NCBI GenBank assembly: GCA_023512435.1
Contig: JAILZP010000014.1
Span: 1 to 64,000 of the forward strand
DNA from: Peptococcaceae bacterium
Lineage (GTDB): Bacteria > Bacillota > Desulfotomaculia > Desulfotomaculales > Desulfocucumaceae
Direction: 5' to 3'
DNA length: 64,000 nt
The notes under the pieces were generated by a model. It was not told the origin of the DNA. It searched no databases and worked only from the letters and a program-made list of their open reading frames with translations. A program made the translations under genes and the position numbers. Positions 18,733 through 26,624 of this stretch are shown in pieces. Position 1 is the first letter of the stretch. Each line of letters starts with the position of its first letter.

Positions 18733-19524
18733 ATGTCGGCTGAATATCTATTAATACAGGTAGTGACCACACGGGCGGAACAAAAGGCGGTGTTGGGTCA
18801 GGTGGAAGGGATTAAAAAGCTGTTTCCGCTGGGCTGGTTTAACAGGGACATTCAGCAGCCGGACGCGGACGGCGCCAGGAAACTGGAAAGGTTCAGGGAC
18901 CTGGTGAAAAAAAACGACTACCGCCAGAAGGACAACATTTACCTGAGGGAAATGAAGCTGGTGGTGCTGGACACCGAAACCACTGGCTTGAAGCCCCAGG
19001 CCGGGGACGAGATTATATCCGTCGGCGCCTGCCTGGTTAGGGACGGAAAGGTATTGCCCCAGGTGTTTCACCGGCTGGTCAACCCCGGGCGGCCCATACC
19101 CCCGTTTATAACCGAGCTGACCGGCATCAGCGATGAAATGGTGGCCGGGGAGGAGGACTTCTGCACGGTTATGGCCGATTTCCTGGATTTTTTGCAGGAT
19201 AGTGTGATTATCGGCCATTCCATAGACTTCGATATAAATTTCATGAATTACAAGCTGAAGCCCTATAGCGTCAGGATAAACAATTTCCACGTGGATACAG
19301 GGATGCTGTCCAGGGCGCTCAATCCCCAGTGGAAGATCCATACCCTGGACAGCATTCTGTCAAACCTGGGCATTGATCCCGAAGGAAGGCACACGGCCCT
19401 GGGTGACGCCCTGCTCACCGCCAGGGTTTTCCTTAAATTTTTTGAGCATTTTGAAGATTTGAGGGTTCTAACCCTCTGGGATTTGCGCTGCTTTTTGAGA
19501 AATGCTGTACTGTACAGGCTTTAG
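18733..19524 (+). CDS. DnaQ-like 3'-5' exonuclease domain protein
   Basis: A 263-residue protein with a DEDDh exonuclease fold. Motif I is VVLDTETTGL (about 77-86), motif II is IIGHSIDFDINFM, and motif III is RHTALGDALLTARVF with the catalytic His and Asp. The first 75 residues are not part of the exonuclease. In many bacteria a DnaQ-type exonuclease is encoded with a cNMP/CBS/DUF294 protein and an acetate-type symporter, and the same three are neighbours here, so a role beyond replication proofreading is likely. The start at ATG 18733 has only a weak binding site. Confidence 0.85.
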   Translation: MSAEYLLIQVVTTRAEQKAVLGQVEGIKKLFPLGWFNRDIQQPDADGARKLERFRDLVKKNDYRQKDNIYLREMKLVVLDTETTGLKPQAGDEIISVGACLVRDGKVLPQVFHRLVNPGRPIPPFITELTGISDEMVAGEEDFCTVMADFLDFLQDSVIIGHSIDFDINFMNYKLKPYSVRINNFHVDTGMLSRALNPQWKIHTLDSILSNLGIDPEGRHTALGDALLTARVFLKFFEHFEDLRVLTLWDLRCFLRNAVLYRL

Positions 19525-19707
19525 ACCCGGCAGGCCCCGGGGATGTTTTGGAGAAGTGCTTTTTTCCACCCCCTGAACTGCTGCTTAGACTTTCCGAAAT
19601 ACCCGAATGGAGACTTGAATTACCCATATTTGAGGTGCGCCACCGGCTCATTTTCAGCGTTGCTGTTAAACCCCCGGCTAAAACTCGAAAGTTCAGAAAA
19701 TATACAA

Positions 19708-19734
19708 TTGACATAATAAAACTACTATTATAAA
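19708..19734 (+). promoter_or_regulatory. Possible promoter of the symporter operon
   Basis: TTGACA (19708-19713) is followed by TATAAA (19729-19734) with a short 15-base spacer, in the 343-base gap 19525-19867. The gap is AT-rich in its second half and shows no other gene or recognisable RNA. Confidence 0.35.
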
Positions 19735-19867
19735 CAATTTTGTGATATTTTTTATGAGGTAAAGCAGACTTGCGCGGTGCGTGAAATAAGTTTTTCAGGG
19801 GGGATGCGTATCGGTTAAGGCAGCCTGTTTTAATGTGCAATGAAGAAAAGGCAAAGGGAGTGAGATC

Positions 19868-20197
19868 ATGTCTGAAAGCAAGACAATAAATTACAAAGAC
19901 TTGCCGCCCCTGGACAGCGCCATTGTGAACCGCATGTCCAAGGAGATCAAGATCTGCCTGTGGCTTTTTGTGATTTATGCGTTTTACCTGTTTGTGGTGC
20001 CGATTCTCAATTTCACCGCCCCCGACTTTATGAAGATCCGGGTCTGGGGGGGCATGTCCCTGACCTGGTTCCTTACCGCCATCGGGGCTAAGATAATGGC
20101 CTGGCTGATCGCGGCCATTCACGTTTACTTCTACACCAAGGACTTTTACATCTCTGAAGCCTACGATCAGAAGACGGCGAAGGGGGCTGGCATGTAG
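19868..20197 (+). CDS. Small membrane subunit of sodium/solute symporter (DUF485/DUF4212-like)
   Basis: A 109-residue protein with two membrane helices, WLFVIYAFYLFVVPILNF and WFLTAIGAKIMAWLIAAIHVYF, between a charged N-terminus and a lysine-rich tail. Its stop directly abuts the ATG of the large symporter. Small two-helix proteins of the DUF485 or DUF4212 families are regularly encoded beside acetate-type symporters. Which of these families it belongs to is uncertain. The start is ATG 19868 with AAAGGGAG upstream. Confidence 0.8.
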   Translation: MSESKTINYKDLPPLDSAIVNRMSKEIKICLWLFVIYAFYLFVVPILNFTAPDFMKIRVWGGMSLTWFLTAIGAKIMAWLIAAIHVYFYTKDFYISEAYDQKTAKGAGM

Positions 20198-21754
20198 ATG
20201 ACAATATTCGAGCCGAAGTACCTGTTTACAATCCTTCTGCTTATAACCATCGTGGTCATCACCTTCGCCACGCAGAAATATACCCGCAGCACGGTGAACT
20301 TCTACGTGGCCGGGCGCAGCTTCGGCTGGGTGATGAACGGTTCGGCCATCGCCGGGGACTACTTGTCGGCCGCCACCTTCCTTGGCCTGGCCGGCCTGAC
20401 CTTCGCCTTCGGTTACGACGGCATATTCTACACCTTCTGTTTCTCGGCGGGGCTGACCCTGCTGACGGTGTTCGTGGCCGGCCCCCTGAGAAGGTTCGGG
20501 GCCTACACCGTGCCGGACTTCCTGGCCCAGCGCTTCCACAGCAAGCGGGCCCGCCTGGTGGCGGTGATCGTGGTGCTGGCCATTTCGGGTTTCTACGCCG
20601 CGCCGCAGATCCTGGGAGCGGCAGCCATCCTTAAGATGTTCTTCGGAACAACGTACAGCTTCGGTGTTATCTTTACCATTGTCGTAATGGTGTTTTACGT
20701 GGGCGTGGGCGGGATGAAGGGGACCACCATCAACCAGGCCCTGGAGATTTGGATCCGCTTCGGCGCCTTCATCATCCTCTTTGCCATAGCCATCGCCGCC
20801 GGGCACAACTACGGCAAAATCATGGATGTGCTGGTCAGCTTCAAGGGAGCCGTACCGGACACCGCCCAGGTGGTGGGCAAGGCCGTGATGCATGACGGGT
20901 CCAAGTGGGAGTGGACCGGCGGCTACCTGTTCAAGACCCTGCCGTCCACCATCTCCATTCTCTTCGGGCTGATCTTCGGCACCCTGGGTCTTCCGCACAT
21001 CCTGCTCCGCTTCTACACCAACCCGTCGGCCAAGGAGGCCCGCTACTCCGGGCTCTTCGCCATCGGCATCGCCTCGGCCTTCTTCATCCTGGCCCTCTAC
21101 CTGGGCACCGTGGGGCGGGCGGTGTTCGTCGAGGGCGGTCTGGCGCCGCACATAGTCAAGAACTTCGCCACCGGGGGCACCAACATGGTCATCCCGACCC
21201 TGGCCGAGGCCCTGGGCGGCAAGTGGCTGCTGGGCATCGTGGTGGCCGGCGCCTTCGCGGCGGTGTTCTCCAACCTCTCGGGGCTGTTCATCGCCAGCAC
21301 CGGGGCCCTGGGCCACGACATCTACTCCCACTTCATCAACCCCAACGCCACTGAAAAGCAAAAGGTGGCGGCGGCCAGGTGGTCGGCGGTCATATGCGGC
21401 GTGTTTTACGGGATCCTGGGGCTGCTGGTGGAAAAGGCCGCCATCGGCCACCTGGTGGGCCTGGCCTTCAACGTGGCGGCTTCCACATTCGCGCCCATCT
21501 TCGTGCTGGGCATCTGGTGGCGCGGCATGACCGAAAAGGGCGCCATTGCAGGCTTGCTGGTGGGGCTGTTGTCGTCCCTTTACTTCATCTTCCTGCCGGA
21601 CCTGGTGCCGGCCGCCATCAGGTACCCCGTCCCCGGCCTGTTTACGGTGCCCCTGGGGTTCCTGTCGGTTTACGTGGTTTCCAAGCTTGACGGCATGGTG
21701 CCCGCGGACGTCAACGAGTTCATGACCAAGATTCACTCCAGGGAAGCGGTATAA
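20198..21754 (+). CDS. Sodium:solute symporter, acetate permease (ActP)-like
   Basis: A 518-residue SSS-family transporter with about 13 membrane helices. Marks are VAGRSFGWVMNGSAIAGDYL near the N-terminus, the family-conserved GGMKGTTINQALE region and the central GTLGLPHILLRFYTNPSAKEAR loop shared with ActP and proline permeases. It probably imports a short-chain carboxylate with sodium. A DUF294 regulator gene lies downstream after a hairpin, and three acyl-CoA ligases lie upstream, which fits uptake followed by activation (inference). Confidence 0.92.
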   Translation: MTIFEPKYLFTILLLITIVVITFATQKYTRSTVNFYVAGRSFGWVMNGSAIAGDYLSAATFLGLAGLTFAFGYDGIFYTFCFSAGLTLLTVFVAGPLRRFGAYTVPDFLAQRFHSKRARLVAVIVVLAISGFYAAPQILGAAAILKMFFGTTYSFGVIFTIVVMVFYVGVGGMKGTTINQALEIWIRFGAFIILFAIAIAAGHNYGKIMDVLVSFKGAVPDTAQVVGKAVMHDGSKWEWTGGYLFKTLPSTISILFGLIFGTLGLPHILLRFYTNPSAKEARYSGLFAIGIASAFFILALYLGTVGRAVFVEGGLAPHIVKNFATGGTNMVIPTLAEALGGKWLLGIVVAGAFAAVFSNLSGLFIASTGALGHDIYSHFINPNATEKQKVAAARWSAVICGVFYGILGLLVEKAAIGHLVGLAFNVAASTFAPIFVLGIWWRGMTEKGAIAGLLVGLLSSLYFIFLPDLVPAAIRYPVPGLFTVPLGFLSVYVVSKLDGMVPADVNEFMTKIHSREAV

Positions 21755-21786
21755 ATTTAAATTTGATCCAGCTGGTCAGGACTTTA

Positions 21787-21821
21787 TTTAGGGCTTGCTG
21801 AACATTGCGGCAAGCCCTAAA
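21787..21821 (+). terminator. Strong hairpin between symporter and DUF294 genes
   Basis: TTTAGGGCTTGC (21787-21798) pairs perfectly with GCAAGCCCTAAA (21810-21821). The T run is missing, so it may terminate partially or protect the upstream message. Confidence 0.5.
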
Positions 21822-21859
21822 ATTATGGAAAACGGGATATGGACGGGGAGGTATAAGAA

Positions 21860-23785
21860 GTGCCGAAAAGCGTCCGGGAGATATTGGACACCGTCCCCCC
21901 ATTCAACCTTTTGCCGCCGGAGGTTCTGGATTCGCTGGAGTCCAAGGTGAGTTTAAAAACTTACCCTCCCGGATCTTACGTCTTCAAGCAGGGTGAGAAA
22001 AGCCTCAACACCCTGTTTCTGATCGTCAGGGGATCGGCCGAGGTGGTGGCCGCCAGCGACAGGGGCAACCAGGCAGTTTTGGGTTTCAGGGGAGTGGAGG
22101 AGTTTTTCGGGGAAACCGGGATCACCGGGGGACAGTACTCCGCCTCCATCAGGGCCAAGGAGGAACTCACCTGCCTGCTTATACCCGGGGAAGAGATTGA
22201 GCGGCTGATCGGCAGTCACAGGGACTTCGCCGGCTGCCTGACGGAACTGCTGGTAGAGCGCATGCGCTCATTGTATGACGAAATAATCCATGAACAGTCC
22301 TTTGACGGCGGAAAGGTGGAAACACCGCTTTTCAGGAAGCGGATCAGCGACATCATGTCCTCCCCGGTGATCACCTGCTCCGTCAGGGACACCGTGGTCG
22401 AAGTGGCCAACCTGATGAAGAGCAGGAACATCAGCGCGGTAATGGTGGTGGACAACGATAACCGCCCCGTCGGCGTGATTACCAACGCCGACCTGGTGCA
22501 CAAGATCCTGGCCCGGTCCATTACGGACTACACCGATATCATAGCCGGGGTGATCATGAACACCGACCTGGTGACTATTTCCTCCGAGGCCTTTTACGCC
22601 GAGGCACTGATGGCGGTGTCGAAATACCGGACAAAGCAGTTGGCGGTGACCAGAAAGGGCAAGCTGGTGGGCATCGTCACGGTGGCGGACCTGGTCAAAA
22701 CCAGGAGCACCGGCACCCTGACCATCATCCACGACATAGAGTCCCAGGAGGATATAGAAGGGCTGGCCAAAATCGGCGCCGAGGTGGATAACCTGCTCAA
22801 TGCCCTGGTGGACGAAAGGGCACCGGTGTCAGAAATACTCATGATTGTTTCAGAGTTTCACGAACGGTTGACCAGGAAGGTTGTTCAGATCTGCGAACAG
22901 GAAATGATCAGGACCGGCCACGGTCCCCCTCCCGTGGAGTATTGCTGGGTCAACACCGGAAGCGCCGGGCGGCGGGAACAGGCATCCCGCACCGACCAGG
23001 ACAACCTCATTATTTTCCGGGATGCGGAAAACGACAAAGTGGAGAGCATCCGGGACTATTTCCTGAAATTGGCCCTGCTGGTGAACGAGGGCCTGGACAG
23101 GTGCGGATTCGCCAAGTGTCCGGGCAATGTCATGGCCTCGAACCCGCAGTGGTGCATGTCCCTTTATGAGTGGGAGAAAACGGTGGAAAACTGGGTGGAA
23201 ATGGCGGCCAAAGACCCCCAGGCCATCAGGATGCTGACCATATTCCTGGACTTCCGGCCGGTTTACGGAGAGAAGAGCCTGTCGGACGTGCTGTGGGAGA
23301 AGGCAATCAATATTTACAAGAGTTCATCGTCCATATCCCATTATCTTGCCCAGGACGACCTCAGCGCCAGGGTTCCGGTGACCATGTGGGGAGGGTTTAT
23401 AACTGAAAAAACCGGCCCCCACAGGGGCGAGATCAACCTGAAGGCGTCGGCCGCCGTGCATATGGTAAACTGCATAAGGATCTTCGCCCTGAAAAACGGG
23501 ATTACCGAAACAAATACTTTCAAAAGGATTGAGGAACTGCGCAGGACGGGCGGGCTAAAACCCGACGAGGCCGATTTCGTGGAAACGGCTTACGAGACCC
23601 TGACCCTGTTCAGGATCCGCGAGAATCTCAAGAAAGTCAAAAGGGGAGAAAAGGCGGACAACTACGTCAACCCGTCAAAACTGAGCAAGCAGGAGAGGGA
23701 AATTCTGAAGGGCGCCTTTAACGCGGTCTCCCGCCTGCAGAAACTGACGGGCTCAACCTATACACTCCTCTGGCTCGTTAAATAG
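21860..23785 (+). CDS. cNMP-binding, CBS and DUF294 nucleotidyltransferase regulator
   Basis: A 641-residue cytoplasmic protein. A cyclic-nucleotide-binding fold is at about 10-130 (YPPGSYVFKQGEKSLNTLFL), paired CBS domains at about 160-285 (ITCSVRDTVVEVANLMKSRN), and a DUF294 nucleotidyltransferase near 365-390 (GSAGRREQASRTDQDNLII) followed by its helical C-terminal domain. The architecture matches the GlnD-like putative signal proteins linked with DnaQ exonucleases and acetate permeases. The ligand and target are unknown. The start is GTG 21860 with GGGAGGT seven bases upstream. The TAG stop is the first triplet of a heptad tract. Confidence 0.93.
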   Translation: MPKSVREILDTVPPFNLLPPEVLDSLESKVSLKTYPPGSYVFKQGEKSLNTLFLIVRGSAEVVAASDRGNQAVLGFRGVEEFFGETGITGGQYSASIRAKEELTCLLIPGEEIERLIGSHRDFAGCLTELLVERMRSLYDEIIHEQSFDGGKVETPLFRKRISDIMSSPVITCSVRDTVVEVANLMKSRNISAVMVVDNDNRPVGVITNADLVHKILARSITDYTDIIAGVIMNTDLVTISSEAFYAEALMAVSKYRTKQLAVTRKGKLVGIVTVADLVKTRSTGTLTIIHDIESQEDIEGLAKIGAEVDNLLNALVDERAPVSEILMIVSEFHERLTRKVVQICEQEMIRTGHGPPPVEYCWVNTGSAGRREQASRTDQDNLIIFRDAENDKVESIRDYFLKLALLVNEGLDRCGFAKCPGNVMASNPQWCMSLYEWEKTVENWVEMAAKDPQAIRMLTIFLDFRPVYGEKSLSDVLWEKAINIYKSSSSISHYLAQDDLSARVPVTMWGGFITEKTGPHRGEINLKASAAVHMVNCIRIFALKNGITETNTFKRIEELRRTGGLKPDEADFVETAYETLTLFRIRENLKKVKRGEKADNYVNPSKLSKQEREILKGAFNAVSRLQKLTGSTYTLLWLVK

Positions 23786-23884
23786 TCGTCAGTCGTCAGA
23801 CGTCAGACGTTGGAAAGATGTTAATTGACCGGAGGCCAAATAGACGGCAGGCCTGACGACTGACTACTGACGACCGGCGTCTGA
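23783..23884. repeat. Head-to-head heptad tracts, CAGTCGT family
   Basis: Forward units TAGTCGT, CAGTCGT and CAGACGT (twice) run from the stop codon at 23783 to 23810. Reverse-sense units such as ACTGACT and ACTGACG run from 23852 to 23884. The arms are complementary over about 20 bases, so the transcript of either convergent gene would fold here. A further GGCCGGC/GCCGGCC hairpin is at 23888-23922. Confidence 0.75.
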
Positions 23885-23937
23885 ATTGGCCGGCCCGGGG
23901 GATTGGCACGGAAAAGCCGGCCGGTAAAGGTGCTATT

Positions 23938-24678
23938 TCACAGGGGTACGAGCCTGATCATTCCCTTGACCGCCAGCCTGTCGCCCAGGATTACCACGGC
24001 CCCGGTCACGCCGGGTATGGAAGCGGCGAATTCCACCGCCTCTTCCAGGTCGTCCCCGGAACGCACCATGTTCCCGGTGGCGGTGGCTGCGGCGTCGGCC
24101 AGGGGAGCCGACGGAGAAACGATGACCGCGGCGTCGGCGCACCCGAAGCTGAGGGAGTGGCCCACGGTGCCCGACGAGGTGCATATTCCGGCTGGTGTGT
24201 CCCCGGGCCGGATCTCAAGGCCTACGCGGTTGCTTAAAACAGATTTGCCGGCAAAAATGCCGATCAGCCTTTTGCGCCTGGTGCGCAGGAATATGTCCCC
24301 GCCGTTTTCCACAATCACGTCACGGGAGTACTTCAACAGGTCCCTGCCCACCGCTTCGGCTATGGCCCCGGCCACGGCGGCCATGGGCCCCACCCCGGCG
24401 GCCCTTCCCGCCCCGGCCATGGTTACGGCGATGGGCGGGGCGCCGGGCCTGGTGTGGTACGGCAGGAGAGATTTAAGGAAGCCGGGGTCCATCCCGATGT
24501 ACTCCTCCAGCTGTCCCCGGTACTTCCGGACCAGTTTTTCGGTAAGTTCGACCAGTTCCTTGCCGTAGCGGTCTTTCCTCACGCCCACGTCCAGATCGGT
24601 TTCCCCCACCGCCACCCGGAAGTGGGCCAGGTCGTCCTGGCGGTGCCTGAGGCGGTAGTCCCTTTCCAGGTAGTCCAA
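23938..24678 (-). CDS. UPF0280 family protein (COG2122), homocysteine pathway accessory
   Basis: A 246-residue member of the ApbE-like UPF0280 family. Typical stretches are PGAPPIAVTMAGAGRAAGVG and ENGGDIFLRT, and SSGTVGHSLSFGCADAA matches the flavin-transferase-like pocket. In methanogens, COG2122, DUF39 and NIL-ferredoxin proteins were linked genetically to homocysteine formation from aspartate semialdehyde and sulfide. All three are adjacent here. Start TTG 24678 follows the upstream stop codon without a gap, so translation is coupled. The exact biochemical role of UPF0280 is not settled. Confidence 0.88.
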   Translation of the reverse strand: MDYLERDYRLRHRQDDLAHFRVAVGETDLDVGVRKDRYGKELVELTEKLVRKYRGQLEEYIGMDPGFLKSLLPYHTRPGAPPIAVTMAGAGRAAGVGPMAAVAGAIAEAVGRDLLKYSRDVIVENGGDIFLRTRRKRLIGIFAGKSVLSNRVGLEIRPGDTPAGICTSSGTVGHSLSFGCADAAVIVSPSAPLADAAATATGNMVRSGDDLEEAVEFAASIPGVTGAVVILGDRLAVKGMIRLVPL

Positions 24679-25089
24679 CTAGATCCTTACCTCCATGGCC
24701 TTCACCGGGCAGATTTTCAGGCACAGATGGCAGACCACGCAGTTGTCCCCGTCAAATCTGACTTCCATTGACGGCCTTTCCATGTAAAGGGCGCCGGTGG
24801 GGCAGATGGCCGTGCAGGCGCCGCACATGATGCATTTTTCCTCGTCCCTGGCTATGTCCTGGGTCAGGGCCTGCACCTGAACGCCCTGGTCCCGCAGGTA
24901 ATTCATCCCGCCTTCCACCTGGCCGCCGGTGATTTCGAGGACCATGGTGCCTTCCTTTTGCGGGTTGACGTTGGCCTTGACAATATTCACCACCAGGTCG
25001 TAATCCTTGACCAGCCGGTAAATAATGGGCTTATCCGAAATATCGGGGCCGAATCTCAATACTATTTTTTTAGGCGCCACGTATATCAC
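24679..25089 (-). CDS. NIL domain plus 2x[4Fe-4S] ferredoxin protein
   Basis: A 136-residue protein with a NIL domain at about 5-78 and two ferredoxin clusters, C86-C89-C92-C96 and C117-C120-C123-C127. Proteins of this build accompany DUF39 proteins and are required with them for homocysteine synthesis in methanogens, probably as electron or sulfur carriers. GTG 25089 lies only 28 bases past the DUF39 stop, and a GTG at 25080 is an alternative start. The whole spacer is made of GGGAACC-type heptad units that also supply the AGGAAGAGGAG binding site. Confidence 0.92.
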   Translation of the reverse strand: MIYVAPKKIVLRFGPDISDKPIIYRLVKDYDLVVNIVKANVNPQKEGTMVLEITGGQVEGGMNYLRDQGVQVQALTQDIARDEEKCIMCGACTAICPTGALYMERPSMEVRFDGDNCVVCHLCLKICPVKAMEVRI

Positions 25090-25091
25090 TC

Positions 25092-25120
25092 CTCTTCCTG
25101 ATTCCCGGTTCCCAATGTTA
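25092..25120. repeat. Heptad tract forming the intercistronic spacer
   Basis: Read on the minus strand from the TAA stop of the DUF39 gene, the units are TAACATT, GGGAACC, GGGAATC and AGGAAGA. They fill the gap to the next start and include its ribosome binding site. Confidence 0.6.
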
Positions 25121-26308
25121 CCCTTTCAGTGCTTTGGCCGCTATTCCGTCCGCCGGCGAGGGCAGCAGCTGCACCGGCTCGGTCAGCAGGAATTTGCCTT
25201 CGGTTACCCACTGTTTCAGGATGCCGGCAATTTCTCTGGCCTTGGGATAGCTGGACAGCGGCGCGGTGGGAACTTCCCTGCCGTTTACAGTAATCTTCCC
25301 GGATTTGAGTTCGGCATAGCTGACATAGCCAAGGTTGCCGGGCGTCCGGCTGGGATAGGCCTCGCTGTAATCCACCACCGGGGCATACAGGTCCCGGTCG
25401 GCGGCTGCCGCGTACAGGGCAATCTCTTCGTTCAAAATGGGGATGGGTATGCCTATGCCCACCGCAAAGGAAGCGCCGTAGCCCGCGAAGCTCACTCCCT
25501 TCAGCCATTTGGGGGACATTTGCTTCAGGTCTCCGATTACGGCCAGGGTGCCGCCGGCCGGGCCAAGGTCTCTGCCATCCGGTGACTTCTGGATGGAGGG
25601 GAAATGCTGGGTTCCGTGCCAGGCCACGTATCCTACGCCGCCGCCCAGGAATATCCTGGTGCCGATGCCGATGGTTTTAAAGTGAGGGTCCTTGAGCAGC
25701 GGGCTGAGCTGACCGGAGGTTGAATAATGGGCGTTGCCCAGGTTGGGCTTGAGCATTCCCATATAAGTATATATTGTCCGGCTGCCCAGGTTCACCGCGC
25801 AGTTATAGTTCTGGTACGCGTTGCGCGGATTGAACAGAAAGGCCTCATTAATATCGTCAAGGGTGATGGTGGTATCCAGTTCCTTTCTCGGGTAGCAATC
25901 GGTACCGTAGCTGACGGCCTCCAGCCGCACCGGCCTGCGGGCCACCAGGTCCTCGATGACGTGTCCGCCGCCGTACCTGAATTCCCCGGGGTAATTGGTG
26001 TTCAGCGGGTCGTCCTCGGGCACTTCGGTGGCTCCGATGTAAACGTCCACAGCCGCTATGCCGGCGTAGGCCGGCACTCCGTTCAGCCATACCTTCTGCA
26101 TCCTCATGCGGGGGGCCGTGTGGCCCAGGTTCAAAAAGGCGCCGGAAGAACACATGGGGGCGAAGGTGCCGGTGGTTACCACGTCCACCTGCCGGGCGGC
26201 CGCGGCCAGGCCTTTTTCCTCCGCCAGGGAAACGAAGTCGTCCGCCGTCAACACGACGGCTTTCCCCGATTTGATTTTGGCGTTGATTTCCGCGTAGCTT
26301 TTTTCCAT
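25118..26308 (-). CDS. Homocysteine biosynthesis protein, DUF39 (COG1900)
   Basis: A 396-residue DUF39 (HcyBio) protein thought to help convert aspartate semialdehyde and sulfide to homocysteine, bypassing O-acylhomoserine. Family features are the conserved cysteine in FAPMCSSGAFLN (Cys53) and a second in SYGTDCYPRKELDT (Cys138), with glycine-rich GIGTRIFLGGGVGYVAWHG. ATG 26308 is chosen because AAGGGATGG lies just upstream; longer starts run toward the riboswitch terminator. A SAM-I riboswitch in the leader supports a methionine/homocysteine role independently. It heads the operon with NIL-ferredoxin and UPF0280. Confidence 0.93.
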   Translation of the reverse strand: MEKSYAEINAKIKSGKAVVLTADDFVSLAEEKGLAAAARQVDVVTTGTFAPMCSSGAFLNLGHTAPRMRMQKVWLNGVPAYAGIAAVDVYIGATEVPEDDPLNTNYPGEFRYGGGHVIEDLVARRPVRLEAVSYGTDCYPRKELDTTITLDDINEAFLFNPRNAYQNYNCAVNLGSRTIYTYMGMLKPNLGNAHYSTSGQLSPLLKDPHFKTIGIGTRIFLGGGVGYVAWHGTQHFPSIQKSPDGRDLGPAGGTLAVIGDLKQMSPKWLKGVSFAGYGASFAVGIGIPIPILNEEIALYAAAADRDLYAPVVDYSEAYPSRTPGNLGYVSYAELKSGKITVNGREVPTAPLSSYPKAREIAGILKQWVTEGKFLLTEPVQLLPSPADGIAAKALKG

Positions 26309-26344
26309 GCAAAACCATCCCTTCCGCTTGTGCTCTAAATCCGG

Positions 26345-26384
26345 CAAAGAGATTAAGAAGGCCTCTTCCGAACAGAAGAGGCCT
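26345..26384 (-). terminator. Riboswitch-controlled terminator
   Basis: On the minus strand AGGCCTCTTC pairs with GAAGAGGCCT (plus-strand 26359-26368 and 26375-26384) around a 6-base loop, followed by the T-rich TCTTAATCTCTTT. CCTCTT of this stem can alternatively pair with AAGAGG from the riboswitch P1 helix, the usual antiterminator. Confidence 0.85.
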
Positions 26385-26400
26385 GCAAAACCTTTGCCAA

Positions 26401-26514
26401 CCTCTTATCTTTCAGAAGTTAAAAACTTCTGCAGGAATTAGCACCATACCGTTCAGCTGAACAGCTGGTTGCCGGGCTTCATTGGGCCAGTCCCTCCGCC
26501 GCTCCGGATAAGAG
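26401..26514 (-). promoter_or_regulatory. SAM-I (S-box) riboswitch
   Basis: On the minus strand the P1 strands CTCTTATC and GATAAGAG enclose the conserved S-box core GGCGGAGGGACTGGCC, AATGAAGCCCGGCAACC and GGTGCTAATTCC, in the right order and spacing. Binding of S-adenosylmethionine stabilises P1 and frees the downstream terminator, so the homocysteine operon is switched off when SAM is high. Confidence 0.96.
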
Positions 26515-26542
26515 CACAGAACATATTTTGTTACTGAAGCCT

Positions 26543-26572
26543 AGTATAGCAGGATGCCGCGCATAATGTCAA
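26543..26572 (-). promoter_or_regulatory. Sigma-A promoter of the riboswitch operon
   Basis: On the minus strand TTGACA (26567-26572) and TATACT (26543-26548) are separated by 18 bases. Transcription would start about 20 bases before the riboswitch. Confidence 0.8.
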
Positions 26573-26595
26573 TTGCAATTTAATAAAGGGCAATA

Positions 26596-26624
26596 TTAAA
26601 AGAATAAAGAGGCTTTTTCAGCCT
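26596..26624 (-). terminator. Probable terminator of sigK
   Basis: On the minus strand AGGCT and AGCCT (plus-strand 26620-26624 and 26610-26614) form a short stem overlapping the stop codon, followed by CTTTATTCTTTT. Confidence 0.5.

Noticed and set aside
19548-19733. 61-codon open frame in the gap before the symporter operon
   Set aside because: It has no ribosome binding site, runs through the possible promoter and shows no domain.
19433-21736. Very long open frame (767 codons) on the minus strand opposite the symporter
   Set aside because: It is antisense to a clear SSS gene, its protein is low-complexity (His, Gly, Gln rich) and has no domain. GC-rich codon use opens such frames by chance. 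The same applies to long antisense frames at 2892-4157, 33005-34951 (N-terminal part) and 59034-60161.
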